DNA from: Peteryoungia ipomoeae
GTDB lineage: Bacteria; Pseudomonadota; Alphaproteobacteria; Rhizobiales; Rhizobiaceae
Assembly: GCF_004912165.1 (NCBI RefSeq)
Contig: NZ_STGV01000001.1
Span: forward strand, 496,001-560,000
Direction: 5' to 3'
Length of the DNA: 64,000 nucleotides
Shown: positions 7,875 through 16,418 of the stretch, piece after piece
How positions within the stretch are numbered: position 1 is the first letter of the stretch
Layout of the letters: each line of letters begins with the position of its first letter
Position numbers and translations under genes: made by a program
Notes under the pieces: generated by a model
Databases searched by the model: none
The model's input: only the letters and a program-made list of their open reading frames with translations
Told to the model about the DNA's origin: nothing

Positions 7875-8816
7875 TTATGGCGTGTTGGTGATCAGTTCGG
7901 CCTGCGATCTGCGTCTTTCGCGCCATAGAATGAATAGGCCCGAGCCAACGATGATCGCGATGCCGAGCCATTTCGAGGCAGTCGGGAAGTCGTCGAAGAG
8001 CAAGTATCCAAGTATGACGGCCGCGATGATTTCGAAATACTGGAACGGCGCCAGGATCGACAGCGGCGCCATGCGGAAAGCCTTTACCACCAGGAGGTGG
8101 ATATGGCCGGAGATCGTCCCGAGAAGCACAAGCAGGATAAGCCCGGTGATCGAGGCTGGCAGGGAGGGAGCAAGATTCGCTTCCCCTGCCGAAAGGCCGA
8201 TCAACAGGGCTGCGCCCATGAAAAGCGTTCCACCCACACCCGCCATGGTCTGCATGGTCATCGGGCTGTCGGCTTCGCCAATCGCGCGGTTGAGAAACAT
8301 GTAGAGCGCAAACAGAAAGGCGCAGGCGACCGGCATCAGGGCGATTGCGCCGAAGATCTCGTAACTCGGCTGGATCACGATCATCGCGCCGATGAAGCCG
8401 ACCACAATTGCCGTCCAGCGTTGCCAGCCCACTTGCTCCTTCAGAAAAACGGCCGAGAGCGCCGTCAGGATGAAAGGCTCGACGAAATAGATTGCGAAGA
8501 CGTCGGCAAGCGGCATGTATTTGACGGCGGTGAAAAACAGCAGGCTCGCGGCGGCGTGAATGACCCCGCGCAGCAGGTTGAGCCAGGGACGCCGGGCGTC
8601 GAGGGCTCCGAAACCGCGTAGCCAGAGGAGAAAGGGCAGGGTGGCCGCGAGCTGGAAGAAGAATCGGTAGAAGGTGACCTGTCCCGGGGACATGCCTTCC
8701 ACGGTTGCCATGTATTTGGCAATCGCGTCCATGAGGGGCAAAACCAGCATGCAGCCAGCCATCAGAATCATGCCGCGAACGGGATTGGAACTGGCGTTTT
8801 GCATGGCTGCCTGCAT
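7875..8816 (-). CDS. EamA/DMT superfamily transporter
   Basis: About 313 residues from MQAAMQNASSNP (or four codons later). The frame is open much further upstream, but that part runs into the divergent gene and is not membrane-like. Ten hydrophobic segments in two repeats, with EamA features: LMDAIAKYMA in helix 1, FYRFFFQL in helix 2, ADVFAIYFVEPF, and in the second half TISGHIHLLVVKAFR. Probable metabolite exporter in the inner membrane; the substrate cannot be read from sequence. The C-terminus is basic (RERRRS). Confidence 0.85.
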   Translation of the reverse strand: MQAAMQNASSNPVRGMILMAGCMLVLPLMDAIAKYMATVEGMSPGQVTFYRFFFQLAATLPFLLWLRGFGALDARRPWLNLLRGVIHAAASLLFFTAVKYMPLADVFAIYFVEPFILTALSAVFLKEQVGWQRWTAIVVGFIGAMIVIQPSYEIFGAIALMPVACAFLFALYMFLNRAIGEADSPMTMQTMAGVGGTLFMGAALLIGLSAGEANLAPSLPASITGLILLVLLGTISGHIHLLVVKAFRMAPLSILAPFQYFEIIAAVILGYLLFDDFPTASKWLGIAIIVGSGLFILWRERRRSQAELITNTP

Positions 8817-9046
8817 CTTCGGGGTTGGGGTCGGATCCCTGCACGCTTCGGTGCATCGATCAAGGCGGGAAAGCGTTTGAACGGTCTTGTTCAGCCAAAA
8901 ATGTCGCGACGGGCCGGCTTTCGTCGCGGCCAAGGTGGCCAAACGCTCCATGAGCCCATACCATGAGCGAAGAGACATAAGCTCAGACAACTGGAGTGGG
9001 CGGCGACACGATCGCCACCGCATCGCCGTTATCGAAGGAGTATGGC

Positions 9047-9502
9047 ATGGCGACACGCAAGACGTTTACCCGCATTACCGATGCGAGCGACGATACGTTG
9101 GGTGGGCGGCTGTCCATGGCGCGCGATTCCATCGGCCTTTCGCTTGCGGATGCCGCCAACAGAGTTGGCGTGAAGCGGGATACGCTGCTTGCGTGGGAAT
9201 CCGATCGGTCCGAGCCGCGTCCCTCGAAACTCGTAAGCCTCGCCGGCATTCTCGGCGTGTCGCCCATGTGGCTGATGACGGGCCTGGGGTCGGGCCCCCT
9301 CCAGGAAAGCTCCGATGTTCCGATCGAGGGCTTGCGCATGCAGTTGCAGCGGTTGACCGATGCACATCTGGAATGCGGCAGGCTGATCGGAGAAATCTCC
9401 AGTCAGATCGACCGTTACGAAGAGCGGCAGCGCGCAGAGGCAGTCGGCGATGGCGATTTCGACTTTGGCGAACACCGCATTGCCGTTCCGGGCAATGCCT
9501 GA
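9047..9502 (+). CDS. XRE-type helix-turn-helix regulator
   Basis: 151 residues from ATG 9047, preceded by a strong AAGGAG site. The helix-turn-helix lies at about residues 18-72: LGGRLSMARDSIGLSLADAA, RVGVKRDTLLAWESDRSEP, RPSKLVSLAGILGVSPMWLM. A short coiled region follows (IEGLRMQLQRLTDAHLECGRLIGEISSQ). Divergent from the EamA gene, so it may regulate that gene or itself. No operator is evident. Confidence 0.85.
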   Translation: MATRKTFTRITDASDDTLGGRLSMARDSIGLSLADAANRVGVKRDTLLAWESDRSEPRPSKLVSLAGILGVSPMWLMTGLGSGPLQESSDVPIEGLRMQLQRLTDAHLECGRLIGEISSQIDRYEERQRAEAVGDGDFDFGEHRIAVPGNA

Positions 9503-9520
9503 ACGGCAATCGGGCCGCTT

Positions 9521-10240
9521 CTATCCAATGCTGACAGTTGGACCGAAGACCGTCTCGAAAGCCTCGCGCAGGCGCATGTCGACGTCCGGCATCATCACCG
9601 GCAGGCCAAGATCCACCAGGCTGGTCACGCCATAGGTGCTGATGCCACACGGCACGATGCCGCCGAAATGCGAGAGTTCCGGGTCGACATTCAACGACAG
9701 CCCGTGAAAGCTGACCCAGCGCCGCAGTCGTATGCCGAGCGCGGCAATCTTGTCTTCCGTCACGCTCCCGTCCGGCAGACGCGGCTTGTCGGGTCTGCGG
9801 ACCCAGACGCCAACCCGGTCCTCGCGGCGCTCGCCACGCACATTCATCGAGGCAAGGGTCTCAATCACCACCTCTTCAAGCGCTGAGACATAGGCGCGGA
9901 CATCCTGGCGACGGCGCTTCAGGTCGAGCATGACATAGGCCACCCGCTGGCCGGGACCGTGATAGGTGTATTCGCCGCCGCGCCCGGTCGCATGCACGGG
10001 GAATCGATCGGGCTGGACGAGGTCGCGCGGATCGGCGCTGGTGCCGGCGGTATAAAGCGGCGGGTGTTCGAGCAGCCAGACCAGTTCATCGGCCCGCCCC
10101 TCGGCAATCGCCGCGACTTCACGCTCCATCTCCACCACCGCTTCGTCATAGGCAACGAGGCCCTCGGAGATTCGCCACCTTACGGGTGGCGAGCCATCCA
10201 GCGGCAGCATCGTGTGGTCGAGATCGGTGCGTAGGGTCAT
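9521..10240 (-). CDS. lipB: Octanoyl-[acyl-carrier-protein]:protein N-octanoyltransferase
   Basis: 239 residues. LipB transfers octanoate from ACP to lipoyl domains of 2-oxoacid dehydrogenases and the glycine cleavage system. Visible: [17 protein letters not shown] (about 54-70), [22 protein letters not shown] (RGG and YHGPGQ motifs), the [22 protein letters not shown] block with catalytic Lys, and [12 protein letters not shown] with catalytic Cys. Cytoplasmic, full length. Its start faces the tRNA-Leu gene across about 230 bases with no other gene. Confidence 0.96.
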   Translation of the reverse strand: MTLRTDLDHTMLPLDGSPPVRWRISEGLVAYDEAVVEMEREVAAIAEGRADELVWLLEHPPLYTAGTSADPRDLVQPDRFPVHATGRGGEYTYHGPGQRVAYVMLDLKRRRQDVRAYVSALEEVVIETLASMNVRGERREDRVGVWVRRPDKPRLPDGSVTEDKIAALGIRLRRWVSFHGLSLNVDPELSHFGGIVPCGISTYGVTSLVDLGLPVMMPDVDMRLREAFETVFGPTVSIG

Positions 10241-10473
10241 GGTGTCGGGTCCGCTGACAGGGGAGGGAAGGTTTTCCCAGCCTGTGGAAAAGTCCTGATT
10301 TTCCCTCTACTTGGCAATTAATCCCCTGTCTTGCAAGGCTTCCGGCCAAAGTCGCCGCGACAGGTTTTGGCCGCGCCACAAGTTTTTTCAAAATTCTGTC
10401 ACAGCGGGCTTGTGGACCCCCGGGGCTTTTGCTACATGCAGCCCCGCCGGAGCAATTCGGCATCTACCACGAT

Positions 10474-10558
10474 GCGGTCGTGGCGGAATTGGTAGACGCG
10501 CAGCGTTGAGGTCGCTGTGGGGCAACCCGTGGAAGTTCGAGTCTTCTCGACCGCACCA
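10474..10558 (+). tRNA. tRNA-Leu (anticodon GAG)
   Basis: An 85-base class II tRNA with encoded CCA. The acceptor stem GCGGTCG (10474-10480) pairs with CGACCGC (10548-10554). The D-arm contains GGTAGACGC, the anticodon stem is CAGCG/CGCTG with loop TTGAGGT (GAG at the anticodon), a variable arm follows, and the T-loop is GTTCGAGTC. The 3' end is the attachment site of the element to its right; integration preserves the full tRNA sequence. Confidence 0.96.
10542..10558. repeat. attL: left 17-bp direct repeat in tRNA-Leu 3' end
   Basis: TCTTCTCGACCGCACCA, the last 17 bases of the tRNA, is repeated exactly at 23007-23023. The bases before and after differ between the copies, so 17 bp is the full identity. 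It marks the left junction of the integrated element. Confidence 0.9.
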
Positions 10559-10623
10559 TTCTCTCCCAAACTTTATTTTGGGTCAGAGACTTAAATGAAA
10601 TCAGAGGCTTGTCGTCGCCCTAG

Positions 10624-10644
10624 CACTACAAAGGGCGCTACAAA
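10624..10644. promoter_or_regulatory. Candidate integrase arm-type sites, left end
   Basis: Two copies of C(A/G)CTACAAA: CACTACAAA at 10624-10632 and CGCTACAAA at 10636-10644, the second touching the integrase ATG. The same pair in reversed order occurs near the right end (22923-22944). Position and repetition suggest binding sites for the integrase N-terminal domain, possibly also autoregulatory. Inference only. Confidence 0.5.
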
Positions 10645-12257
10645 TGACAGTTCTCATGCCTTCACTCTCCCGTGCCAAGAATGGCGACTGGTTTGCTCGG
10701 AAAGTCATCCCTTCGGATGTTCGTGACGACTACCAGAGCGCCTTTGGTGTCCGCCAGGAAGAGCGGTTCAGGAAGACCTCTCTCCTGACCGCCACTCAAG
10801 CCAAGGCTGAGTTCGCTGGTTGGGTCGCAGACGTGGAAGGGCGGATTGCGACACTCAGAGCTGCCCAAGCAGGAGGCGCTCAGAAGTTTTCCACAAGACA
10901 GATGCATGCTTTGATTGGCCGCTGGTACGACTGGTTCGTGCTGCAGCATGAGCAATCGTTCTCCGTTGAGGAGTGGGATTTTCGCTATGGTCAGCTTGAA
11001 GATGCTGTTGAGAAGTTTGGAGGCCTGAGCCCGTCCGATGATGAAGAGCTGAGCCCTCGGCACAAGGCGCTCATTCGGGCGAAGGTTTTAGAACTCTCTC
11101 AGCTACCAACCTTCATGGCCCAGGAAGGCTTGAAGCTCGATAGCCACGCCCAGGATGAACTCCTAGACCGACTCAAACCGGACCTAATCGCCGTTATGGC
11201 GCTCCTGCGGCGGCGGGCCGGGGGCAACTATGCTCCTGATGAACACCGCAAGACCTTGCCTCGCTCCAGTGCCGAAACTGCACCGACAGCAAAGCTGGCA
11301 GGCTGGAGCCCCTGGGAAGCGTTCGAGGCTTGGGTGAAAGAACGTCAGCCGGAAGCGTCTACCATCAACAGGTGGCGTGGGGTCTTCGTGCATCTGAACG
11401 ACCACGTTGAGAGCCGTGACGTCGCGTTGATTACCGAGGAAGACGCAGTGGCTTGGAAGGATAAGCTCCTCCAGGAGGGCAACGCGGGTGGCCGAACGAT
11501 CAATGAGGTCTGGCTTACAGCGGCGCGTCGGGTCTTCAATTGGGTGAAGGCACAGAAACGCCTGTCAGCAAATCCTTTCGACGGCCTCAAGGTTGCAGTG
11601 CCTCGCTCTACCTCGACCAAGGGGGAGTTTTCCGATGCTGATGCGGAAACCATCCTCAAAGCTACACTGGAGCCTCAGCCGTCGAGGCGGAATGAATACC
11701 TCAAAGCAGCAAGGCGTTGGGTGCCTTGGCTTTGTGCCTACACCGGCTCACGTCCTGGCGAGATGACACAGCTCCGCAAAGAGGATGTTGAGCTGCATAA
11801 AAACGGCTTCTGGATGATCCACATCAGGACAGATGCAGGAACCGTTAAGGGCAACGTGTCGCGAACAGTCGTGATGCATGAGCATCTTGTTGAGCAAGGG
11901 TTTATTGAGTTCGTAAGGCGCTCAGGAACGGGGCCGCTATTCTACAACCCCGCCTCAGCTTCCAAGAAGGAGGACGACCCTCTCAATCCGAAGCGTCCGA
12001 TGTATGTCCAGCTACGTCAGAAGTTAGGTGATTGGGTGCGCGAGCTTGGGGTCACGGACAAAGACGTCAGCCCGAACCACGCTTGGAGACACACTTTCAA
12101 GCGGAGGGCGGCAAGAGCGAAGATCGAGCAGCGACTGCGTGACGCCTTCTGCGGACATAGCTCTGGAACTGTAGGTTCGATCTACGAACGTCCCAGCATC
12201 GAAGACCTCGCTGATGCGATCAAGGATTTCCCTCGTTACCCCGTAGAAGCAGCATAG
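10644..12257 (+). CDS. int: Tyrosine recombinase / phage integrase
   Basis: 537 residues, long for the family because of an extended N-terminal region (DUF6538-like opening PSLSRAKNGDWFARKVIPSDVR, about 5-27). SAM-like core-binding domain about 215-310. Catalytic domain about 325-520, with Arg in YTGSRPGEM, His-x-x-Arg in NHAWRHTF, a later His in GHSS, and nucleophile Tyr in GSIYERPS. It should catalyse integration at the adjacent tRNA-Leu end. ATG 10644 lacks a clear ribosome site and overlaps an arm-like repeat; ATG 10656 is an alternative. Confidence 0.93.
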   Translation: MTVLMPSLSRAKNGDWFARKVIPSDVRDDYQSAFGVRQEERFRKTSLLTATQAKAEFAGWVADVEGRIATLRAAQAGGAQKFSTRQMHALIGRWYDWFVLQHEQSFSVEEWDFRYGQLEDAVEKFGGLSPSDDEELSPRHKALIRAKVLELSQLPTFMAQEGLKLDSHAQDELLDRLKPDLIAVMALLRRRAGGNYAPDEHRKTLPRSSAETAPTAKLAGWSPWEAFEAWVKERQPEASTINRWRGVFVHLNDHVESRDVALITEEDAVAWKDKLLQEGNAGGRTINEVWLTAARRVFNWVKAQKRLSANPFDGLKVAVPRSTSTKGEFSDADAETILKATLEPQPSRRNEYLKAARRWVPWLCAYTGSRPGEMTQLRKEDVELHKNGFWMIHIRTDAGTVKGNVSRTVVMHEHLVEQGFIEFVRRSGTGPLFYNPASASKKEDDPLNPKRPMYVQLRQKLGDWVRELGVTDKDVSPNHAWRHTFKRRAARAKIEQRLRDAFCGHSSGTVGSIYERPSIEDLADAIKDFPRYPVEAA

Positions 12258-12408
12258 GAGCCCCCAGGAGGGGCCAAAGGCGAGCGTTCGCGCTGCTGGC
12301 AGTGAAAGTTGCAAGCCGACGCTCCTCTTCTCCTGTGGCTCCTTCTGGAGGCTCCGCTTCCACGTCTTCGCGTCAGGGCGGAGGTGCAGCGCAAACCGGG
12401 GAAACACC

Positions 12409-12681
12409 ATGCGCAATACAATCACAATCATCATCGAAGCGGCCCAGGCATTAAACGCGGGGTTCCGTGACGTGCTCTCTCGGCATTTCTTGTGCAGCAT
12501 CGGCGGGAGCATGCCGGGCCTTTACGTCCGGTTACCGTTCACGCGATTGAGTGCCTGGGTTGAGTGGGGAATACCGGGGGCCGGGCTTGGTCTTGTTCGT
12601 TCGAGCGATCACGATGTGGAGTTCTTCCTCGGAACCGTCAGGGGCGTTCTGTCCGCCGAGCCTAAGGGCTTCACGGCATGA
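12409..12681 (+). CDS. Small protein of the integrated element, unknown
   Basis: 90 residues beginning MRNTITIIIEAAQAL, with no known motif. Its stop overlaps the ATG of the next small gene (ATGA arrangement), so it looks like the first of three translationally coupled small genes (12409-13006). The 150 bases before it, after the integrase stop, hold no visible gene. Confidence 0.5.
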   Translation: MRNTITIIIEAAQALNAGFRDVLSRHFLCSIGGSMPGLYVRLPFTRLSAWVEWGIPGAGLGLVRSSDHDVEFFLGTVRGVLSAEPKGFTA

Positions 12682-12806
12682 GCAAAATCAGCAACACGTT
12701 CCTGACCCTCTCCAATGGAACCCTGCAGTGGGCCTGCAAGCGGCTGGGGCCTCTCATCCCAGCCGGTGAGGCGGTGGGCACCCTTTCAAACGAGGGGGCT
12801 CGATGA
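12678..12806 (+). CDS. Very small protein (42 aa) of the integrated element
   Basis: Starts at the ATG overlapping the upstream stop (ATGA) and ends TGA at 12804-12806, itself overlapped by the next ATG at 12803. The product starts MSKISNTFLTLSNGTLQWAC and is basic to neutral without membrane segments. The double overlap is the main evidence that it is translated. It recalls small early genes of podophages. Confidence 0.5.
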   Translation: MSKISNTFLTLSNGTLQWACKRLGPLIPAGEAVGTLSNEGAR

Positions 12807-13006
12807 TGCTGGTCGCCATCCTCGCAGGTGTCACAACCTACGTCGTCGTCAACGCGCTCTTCGGGGCGCTGTACGGCTTCCTGGGCGCAAGCAGTCGCGC
12901 AATGCTCGCGCTGCTTCGGTTCTCGCCGCTCGCCTTTCCGATCAGGCTTGCATGTTGGGCCGCAGCTGCATGGGCGGGCTGGACTGTTGGCGCGGCGGTG
13001 GCGTGA
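12803..13006 (+). CDS. Small membrane protein of the integrated element
   Basis: 67 residues with two hydrophobic segments (about 2-28, LVAILAGVTTYVVVNALFGALYGFL, and 44-66, IRLACWAAAAWAGWTVGAAVA) joined by a short polar loop. Coupled by a four-base overlap to the preceding 42-residue gene. Function unknown; possibly holin-like by size and topology, but that is a guess. Confidence 0.5.
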   Translation: MMLVAILAGVTTYVVVNALFGALYGFLGASSRAMLALLRFSPLAFPIRLACWAAAAWAGWTVGAAVA

Positions 13007-13139
13007 TCGGCCTCGCCACAAGGCGCAATGCCCTGCGGTCTATAGGGTTTCGGCGGTTTTGGGCCGATTACCCCACCCCTAAGATCTCACGAACCGTTCA
13101 TGAGACCTCTCTCAACGATGACCAACGATCGGAACCCAT

Positions 13140-15545
13140 ATGACACGAGTACCGGGCTTGACCCGACACGAAGATCGCCCCTCGGTGGGCGGCGGAAACA
13201 CTGGTCGCGTCCAGTTGAAGAACCCTATCGGCAGCGTGGGCCTCCAGCCTCAGGCTCGCCCGGTGGACACCTACAGCCGCCCGGTGCAGCCTAACAGCGG
13301 CCCTAACGACTTCCAGCAGCTCGCTGGTGCCCTGGCCCAAATCAGCCCCAGCCTCCAGGGCTTCCTCGAAACGCAGTCTGCCACGATGCAGAAGGACGCA
13401 GAGGACCGTGCCATGAAGCGCATCGGAGGCATGAGCTTCGCTGAGGCTCAGTCTGCGGTGGCCGATGGCTCGATCTCCGAGATGGATAATCCGTGGTTCA
13501 AAGCCGCGTTCATGAAGCAGTACGGGGAGCGTCTGGCCTACCAGCGCGTCAACGAGCTGACCCAGGAATACGAGACCAACTTCGACAAGAACTCGGGCGA
13601 CCTCGACGGCTTCATCCGTGAACGCATGGCCGGCGATCTGGATCAGTATGGCGACAACCCGCACTTCGTGGGCGCCTATAACCAGATCATGGACAACTGG
13701 GGTGCCAAGGCCAATCAGGCCCAGGCTCAGTACCAGACCGAGCAGATCAAGACGGACACCATCGGTGGCGTCTACGAGACCTTCCACGGCAAGGCTCAGA
13801 CCATGCGCGCTGACGGCAAGTCTCCTCAGGAGATCGTTGCAGCTCTGCGTGGGGAATACGAGGCCAACCGCTCCCTCCTGCATGTGGACTTCCGCGAGCA
13901 GGACAAGGAGATGGTCAGGCTGGCCGAGAGCTACGCCGCAGCAGGCGATCTCGACATGGTCGAAGCAATCCTCAACGGGGAACGCACAGCCGCTGACGGG
14001 ACCGTTCTCGGCCCGCTGTCGGCCAACCGCGAGTTCCAAGCGGACTCCACACGTATCCTGTCCAATGCCAAAGGCGAGCGGAACAAGCTCAACGAAGAGC
14101 GCACCCGTGACCAGCGGCTGATCTACGAGAACCAAGCCCGCAATGGGACGCTCGATACTGATGCCTTCAAGGCGTGGAGCGAGGCCAACCCCGGAGCCTA
14201 CACCTTCGCTGGCGCTCAGTCGGTGCTGGGAAGCAATCAGGCATTCCTCGACAAGCAGGAAGCCGAGGCTGCGAAGAACGAGCAGAAGCTCCAGCTCAAG
14301 CAGCAGGCCAAAGAGAGCGAGGAGGTAGTCCTCAGGAACAACCTAAGCACCCTGCAGTCCGGCTCCCTCTATGGCATCGGCCCTGCCAGAGTGCTGACGG
14401 AGGAAGGTGAGGTTAAGGAGATCACGGTCGAGCAGCAGTTCAAGGACACCGCAAGCGCGTTCGATAACAACGTCAAGCGGCTCCAGGAGCTGGGCGAGAT
14501 CACCACCGATCAGGCCTACGAGATGTTGTCCGAAGCTGGCGCTACCAATGCCCTGACGTTCCCTTCGTGGACGCAGGCGCTTGAGGCTGGCTACTCGGCG
14601 ACCAACTCTCGGAACACCTCCGGGGATGAGCTGCCTCAGTCGGTGCTGGATGGCGTTGATCTCTACCAGCGGCTCCACGCCACGAACCCGGCAATGGTCG
14701 CTCGACACATGCCTGACGAAAGCACTCGGGACTTCTACGAGCGCGTTCGGATGGGCATGCAGCTCCAGCACATGGACCAGACGCAGGCCGTAAGGAATGC
14801 CATGGCGATCATGGCTGACCCCGATCGGACCAACAATCCGATGAACCAGCTCCGGTTCGTTGATGTGGAAAAGGAGGTGAGCAAGATCACGATCGATCCA
14901 TGGATGGCAGGAAGTTGGTTTGAGGTCGGTGGCGATGTGCCCACTAACCTCGGGACGGTCGCAGGGGAGATTTCCAGGCTGGCAAAGTTCGGGATCGAGA
15001 GCGGCCTTTCGACCAAGGTCGCCCTCAAGCAGGCACGAGAGCGCTTCCTGCTGGACAACGTGGAGGTCAACGGCAACTTCGTGAACATCGCTGACAAGCA
15101 GGTTCCGCCGAACTTCTCGGACCTCGTGGACAATGCCTTGAAGCTCTATGCTGAAAAGCACGGGGATGAAGAGTTCCTCGCAGCGGAGGACTTGACCATC
15201 AAGCAAGCCCAGAATGGCCGGGACTGGATAATCGTCACCAAGGACCAAGTCCCAGTCGAGAACCAGCAGGACGGCAGTATCACGCTCCAGTCCCTGTTCC
15301 AGCAGGAGCAGACGCGAGTTCAGGGTGTCCAGCAGGGCGTCATGGACGAGCAGGCCAAGACCTCAGCTCAGGTCAAGCTCAACCTCCAGGGCGAGCTGGA
15401 GCAGATCGGCAAAGACCTTCGTCGTCACGAGGTACTGGAGGGCATGAACGCCAAGCACAGGCCGCTGATGCTCATGCCGAAAGCGGAGCTGCTGGCGCGA
15501 CAGGCTGAGATCAATCAGCTCCTGACCGGCAGCGGAGGCCAGTGA
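13140..15545 (+). CDS. Large phage protein, internal virion protein (T7 gp15-like) candidate
   Basis: 801 residues, mostly helical and Gln/Glu/Ala-rich, no signal peptide or TM. The N-terminus is a disordered Gly/Pro/Gln stretch (to ~60) followed by ALAQISPSLQGFLETQSATMQKDAEDRAM and a long helical body. The length and opening (many short helices after a PSL-x-x-F block) resemble podovirus internal virion proteins such as T7 gp15 (about 750 residues), which enter the cell envelope at infection. This is pattern judgement, not a proven homology. No partner virion genes survive nearby. Confidence 0.55.
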   Translation: MTRVPGLTRHEDRPSVGGGNTGRVQLKNPIGSVGLQPQARPVDTYSRPVQPNSGPNDFQQLAGALAQISPSLQGFLETQSATMQKDAEDRAMKRIGGMSFAEAQSAVADGSISEMDNPWFKAAFMKQYGERLAYQRVNELTQEYETNFDKNSGDLDGFIRERMAGDLDQYGDNPHFVGAYNQIMDNWGAKANQAQAQYQTEQIKTDTIGGVYETFHGKAQTMRADGKSPQEIVAALRGEYEANRSLLHVDFREQDKEMVRLAESYAAAGDLDMVEAILNGERTAADGTVLGPLSANREFQADSTRILSNAKGERNKLNEERTRDQRLIYENQARNGTLDTDAFKAWSEANPGAYTFAGAQSVLGSNQAFLDKQEAEAAKNEQKLQLKQQAKESEEVVLRNNLSTLQSGSLYGIGPARVLTEEGEVKEITVEQQFKDTASAFDNNVKRLQELGEITTDQAYEMLSEAGATNALTFPSWTQALEAGYSATNSRNTSGDELPQSVLDGVDLYQRLHATNPAMVARHMPDESTRDFYERVRMGMQLQHMDQTQAVRNAMAIMADPDRTNNPMNQLRFVDVEKEVSKITIDPWMAGSWFEVGGDVPTNLGTVAGEISRLAKFGIESGLSTKVALKQARERFLLDNVEVNGNFVNIADKQVPPNFSDLVDNALKLYAEKHGDEEFLAAEDLTIKQAQNGRDWIIVTKDQVPVENQQDGSITLQSLFQQEQTRVQGVQQGVMDEQAKTSAQVKLNLQGELEQIGKDLRRHEVLEGMNAKHRPLMLMPKAELLARQAEINQLLTGSGGQ

Positions 15546-15661
15546 TACCCTCTGCGGTCGGTCCTCGACCAACTGTCGGTAGCGTGGGTTTCTTCGCCGG
15601 ATGTGAAGGCGTTCTTCCAATTGCAGGCAGCTCTTCGGGGTTGCCGGCTTCTCTGGTGTAG
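15542..15661 (+). other. Short open frame overlapping the large phage gene, possible truncated next virion gene
   Basis: A GTG at 15542 overlaps the preceding TGA and opens a frame of 39 codons (about IPSAVGPRPTVGSVGFFAGC and onward) ending TAG at 15659-15661. The opening resembles the disordered N-terminus of the preceding protein in style. It could be what is left of the following internal virion gene after deletion, or chance. The remainder of 15662-15905 shows no gene, only the inverted repeats listed separately. Confidence 0.25.
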
Positions 15662-15739
15662 CCACGCAATATGCAACCTGAAATTACCCCACCCCTTAGG
15701 AGGAAGCCTAATCCCCCTCCGGTTTGATATACTTATACA

Positions 15740-15774
15740 TGACCATCCATCAGGTGGTCAGCTGATGATGGATG
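15740..15774. promoter_or_regulatory. Nested inverted repeats upstream of the first Rha gene, candidate operator
   Basis: TGACCA (15740-15745) and TGGTCA (15755-15760) form a dyad with a 9-base spacer. CATCCATCA (15744-15752) and TGATGGATG (15766-15774) form a second, perfect 9-bp dyad overlapping it. AT-rich TATACTTATACA just before could hold a -10. Placed 130 bases before the Rha gene, it may be a regulator site or an alternative-hairpin leader. Confidence 0.4.
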
Positions 15775-15905
15775 TCATGAGCATTGAGGGTCAACCTGTA
15801 GGGTCACTCCGGCCCTGCCTGTTCCGATCCCCCTTATCCTTCTGTTTCACTCCTCCGACACCTGTGCGGCTAGTCCATCCCTGATGGTCCTCACTAAGGC
15901 TGACC

Positions 15906-16367
15906 ATGAACCAGATCGTTTCCCTCAACACCGCCTCCACCCTCACCATGTCCAGCCGCGAGATCGCTGAGCTGACCGGCAAGCGCCACGACCACGTCAT
16001 GCGGGACATCCGCTCGATGCTGGTAACCCTCCAAATCAACGGCCCCACTTTTGGGGGCGTCTACGTGGATGCGAAGGGCGAGGCTCGCTCCTGCTTCAAC
16101 CTCCCCAAGCGCGAGACCCTTATCCTCGTCTCAGGCTACTCGGTCGAACTCCGTGCCCGCATCATCGACCGCTGGATGGAACTCGAAGCTCAGGCCCAGC
16201 AGCCCCAGGCTATGACCGCGACCGAGGTCACCATGTTGATGGCTCAGGACAACCGTCTAAAGCTCAGCCAGCTCCATGAAGTGGTCAGCAGATTTGCTGG
16301 CTATGACGTCGCGGCTCTGGCCAAGGCCCACCGCAAGTACGCTCCAAGCATCGAGACAGCGATCTGA
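15906..16367 (+). CDS. Rha family phage regulatory protein, copy 1
   Basis: 153 residues. The Rha domain (about 13-95) is clear: TMSSREIAELTGKRHDHVMRDI, a FGGVYVDAKGEARSCFNLPK block and ETLILVSGYS followed by IIDRWMELE. Rha proteins are phage-encoded, predicted DNA-binding regulators that affect phage growth. The C-terminal 50 residues (QAMTATEVTMLMAQDNRLKL and onward) differ from the second copy. It is followed 51 bases later by a paralogue with the same N-terminal domain. Confidence 0.88.
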   Translation: MNQIVSLNTASTLTMSSREIAELTGKRHDHVMRDIRSMLVTLQINGPTFGGVYVDAKGEARSCFNLPKRETLILVSGYSVELRARIIDRWMELEAQAQQPQAMTATEVTMLMAQDNRLKLSQLHEVVSRFAGYDVAALAKAHRKYAPSIETAI

Positions 16368-16418
16368 ACCCGGCTTCCGGTCCATCCCCATCAAGCGCCT
16401 GACAACTAGGACAGCACC

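Noticed and set aside
13049..13070. T7-like promoter at CTATAGGGTTT before the virion protein
   Set aside because: Only the TATAGGG end matches; no second copy in the element and no phage polymerase gene.
15684..15705. ATTACCCCACCCCT shared with 13069-13083
   Set aside because: 14-bp match near both ends of the virion gene is noted but too short and GC-simple to call a repeat or deletion joint.
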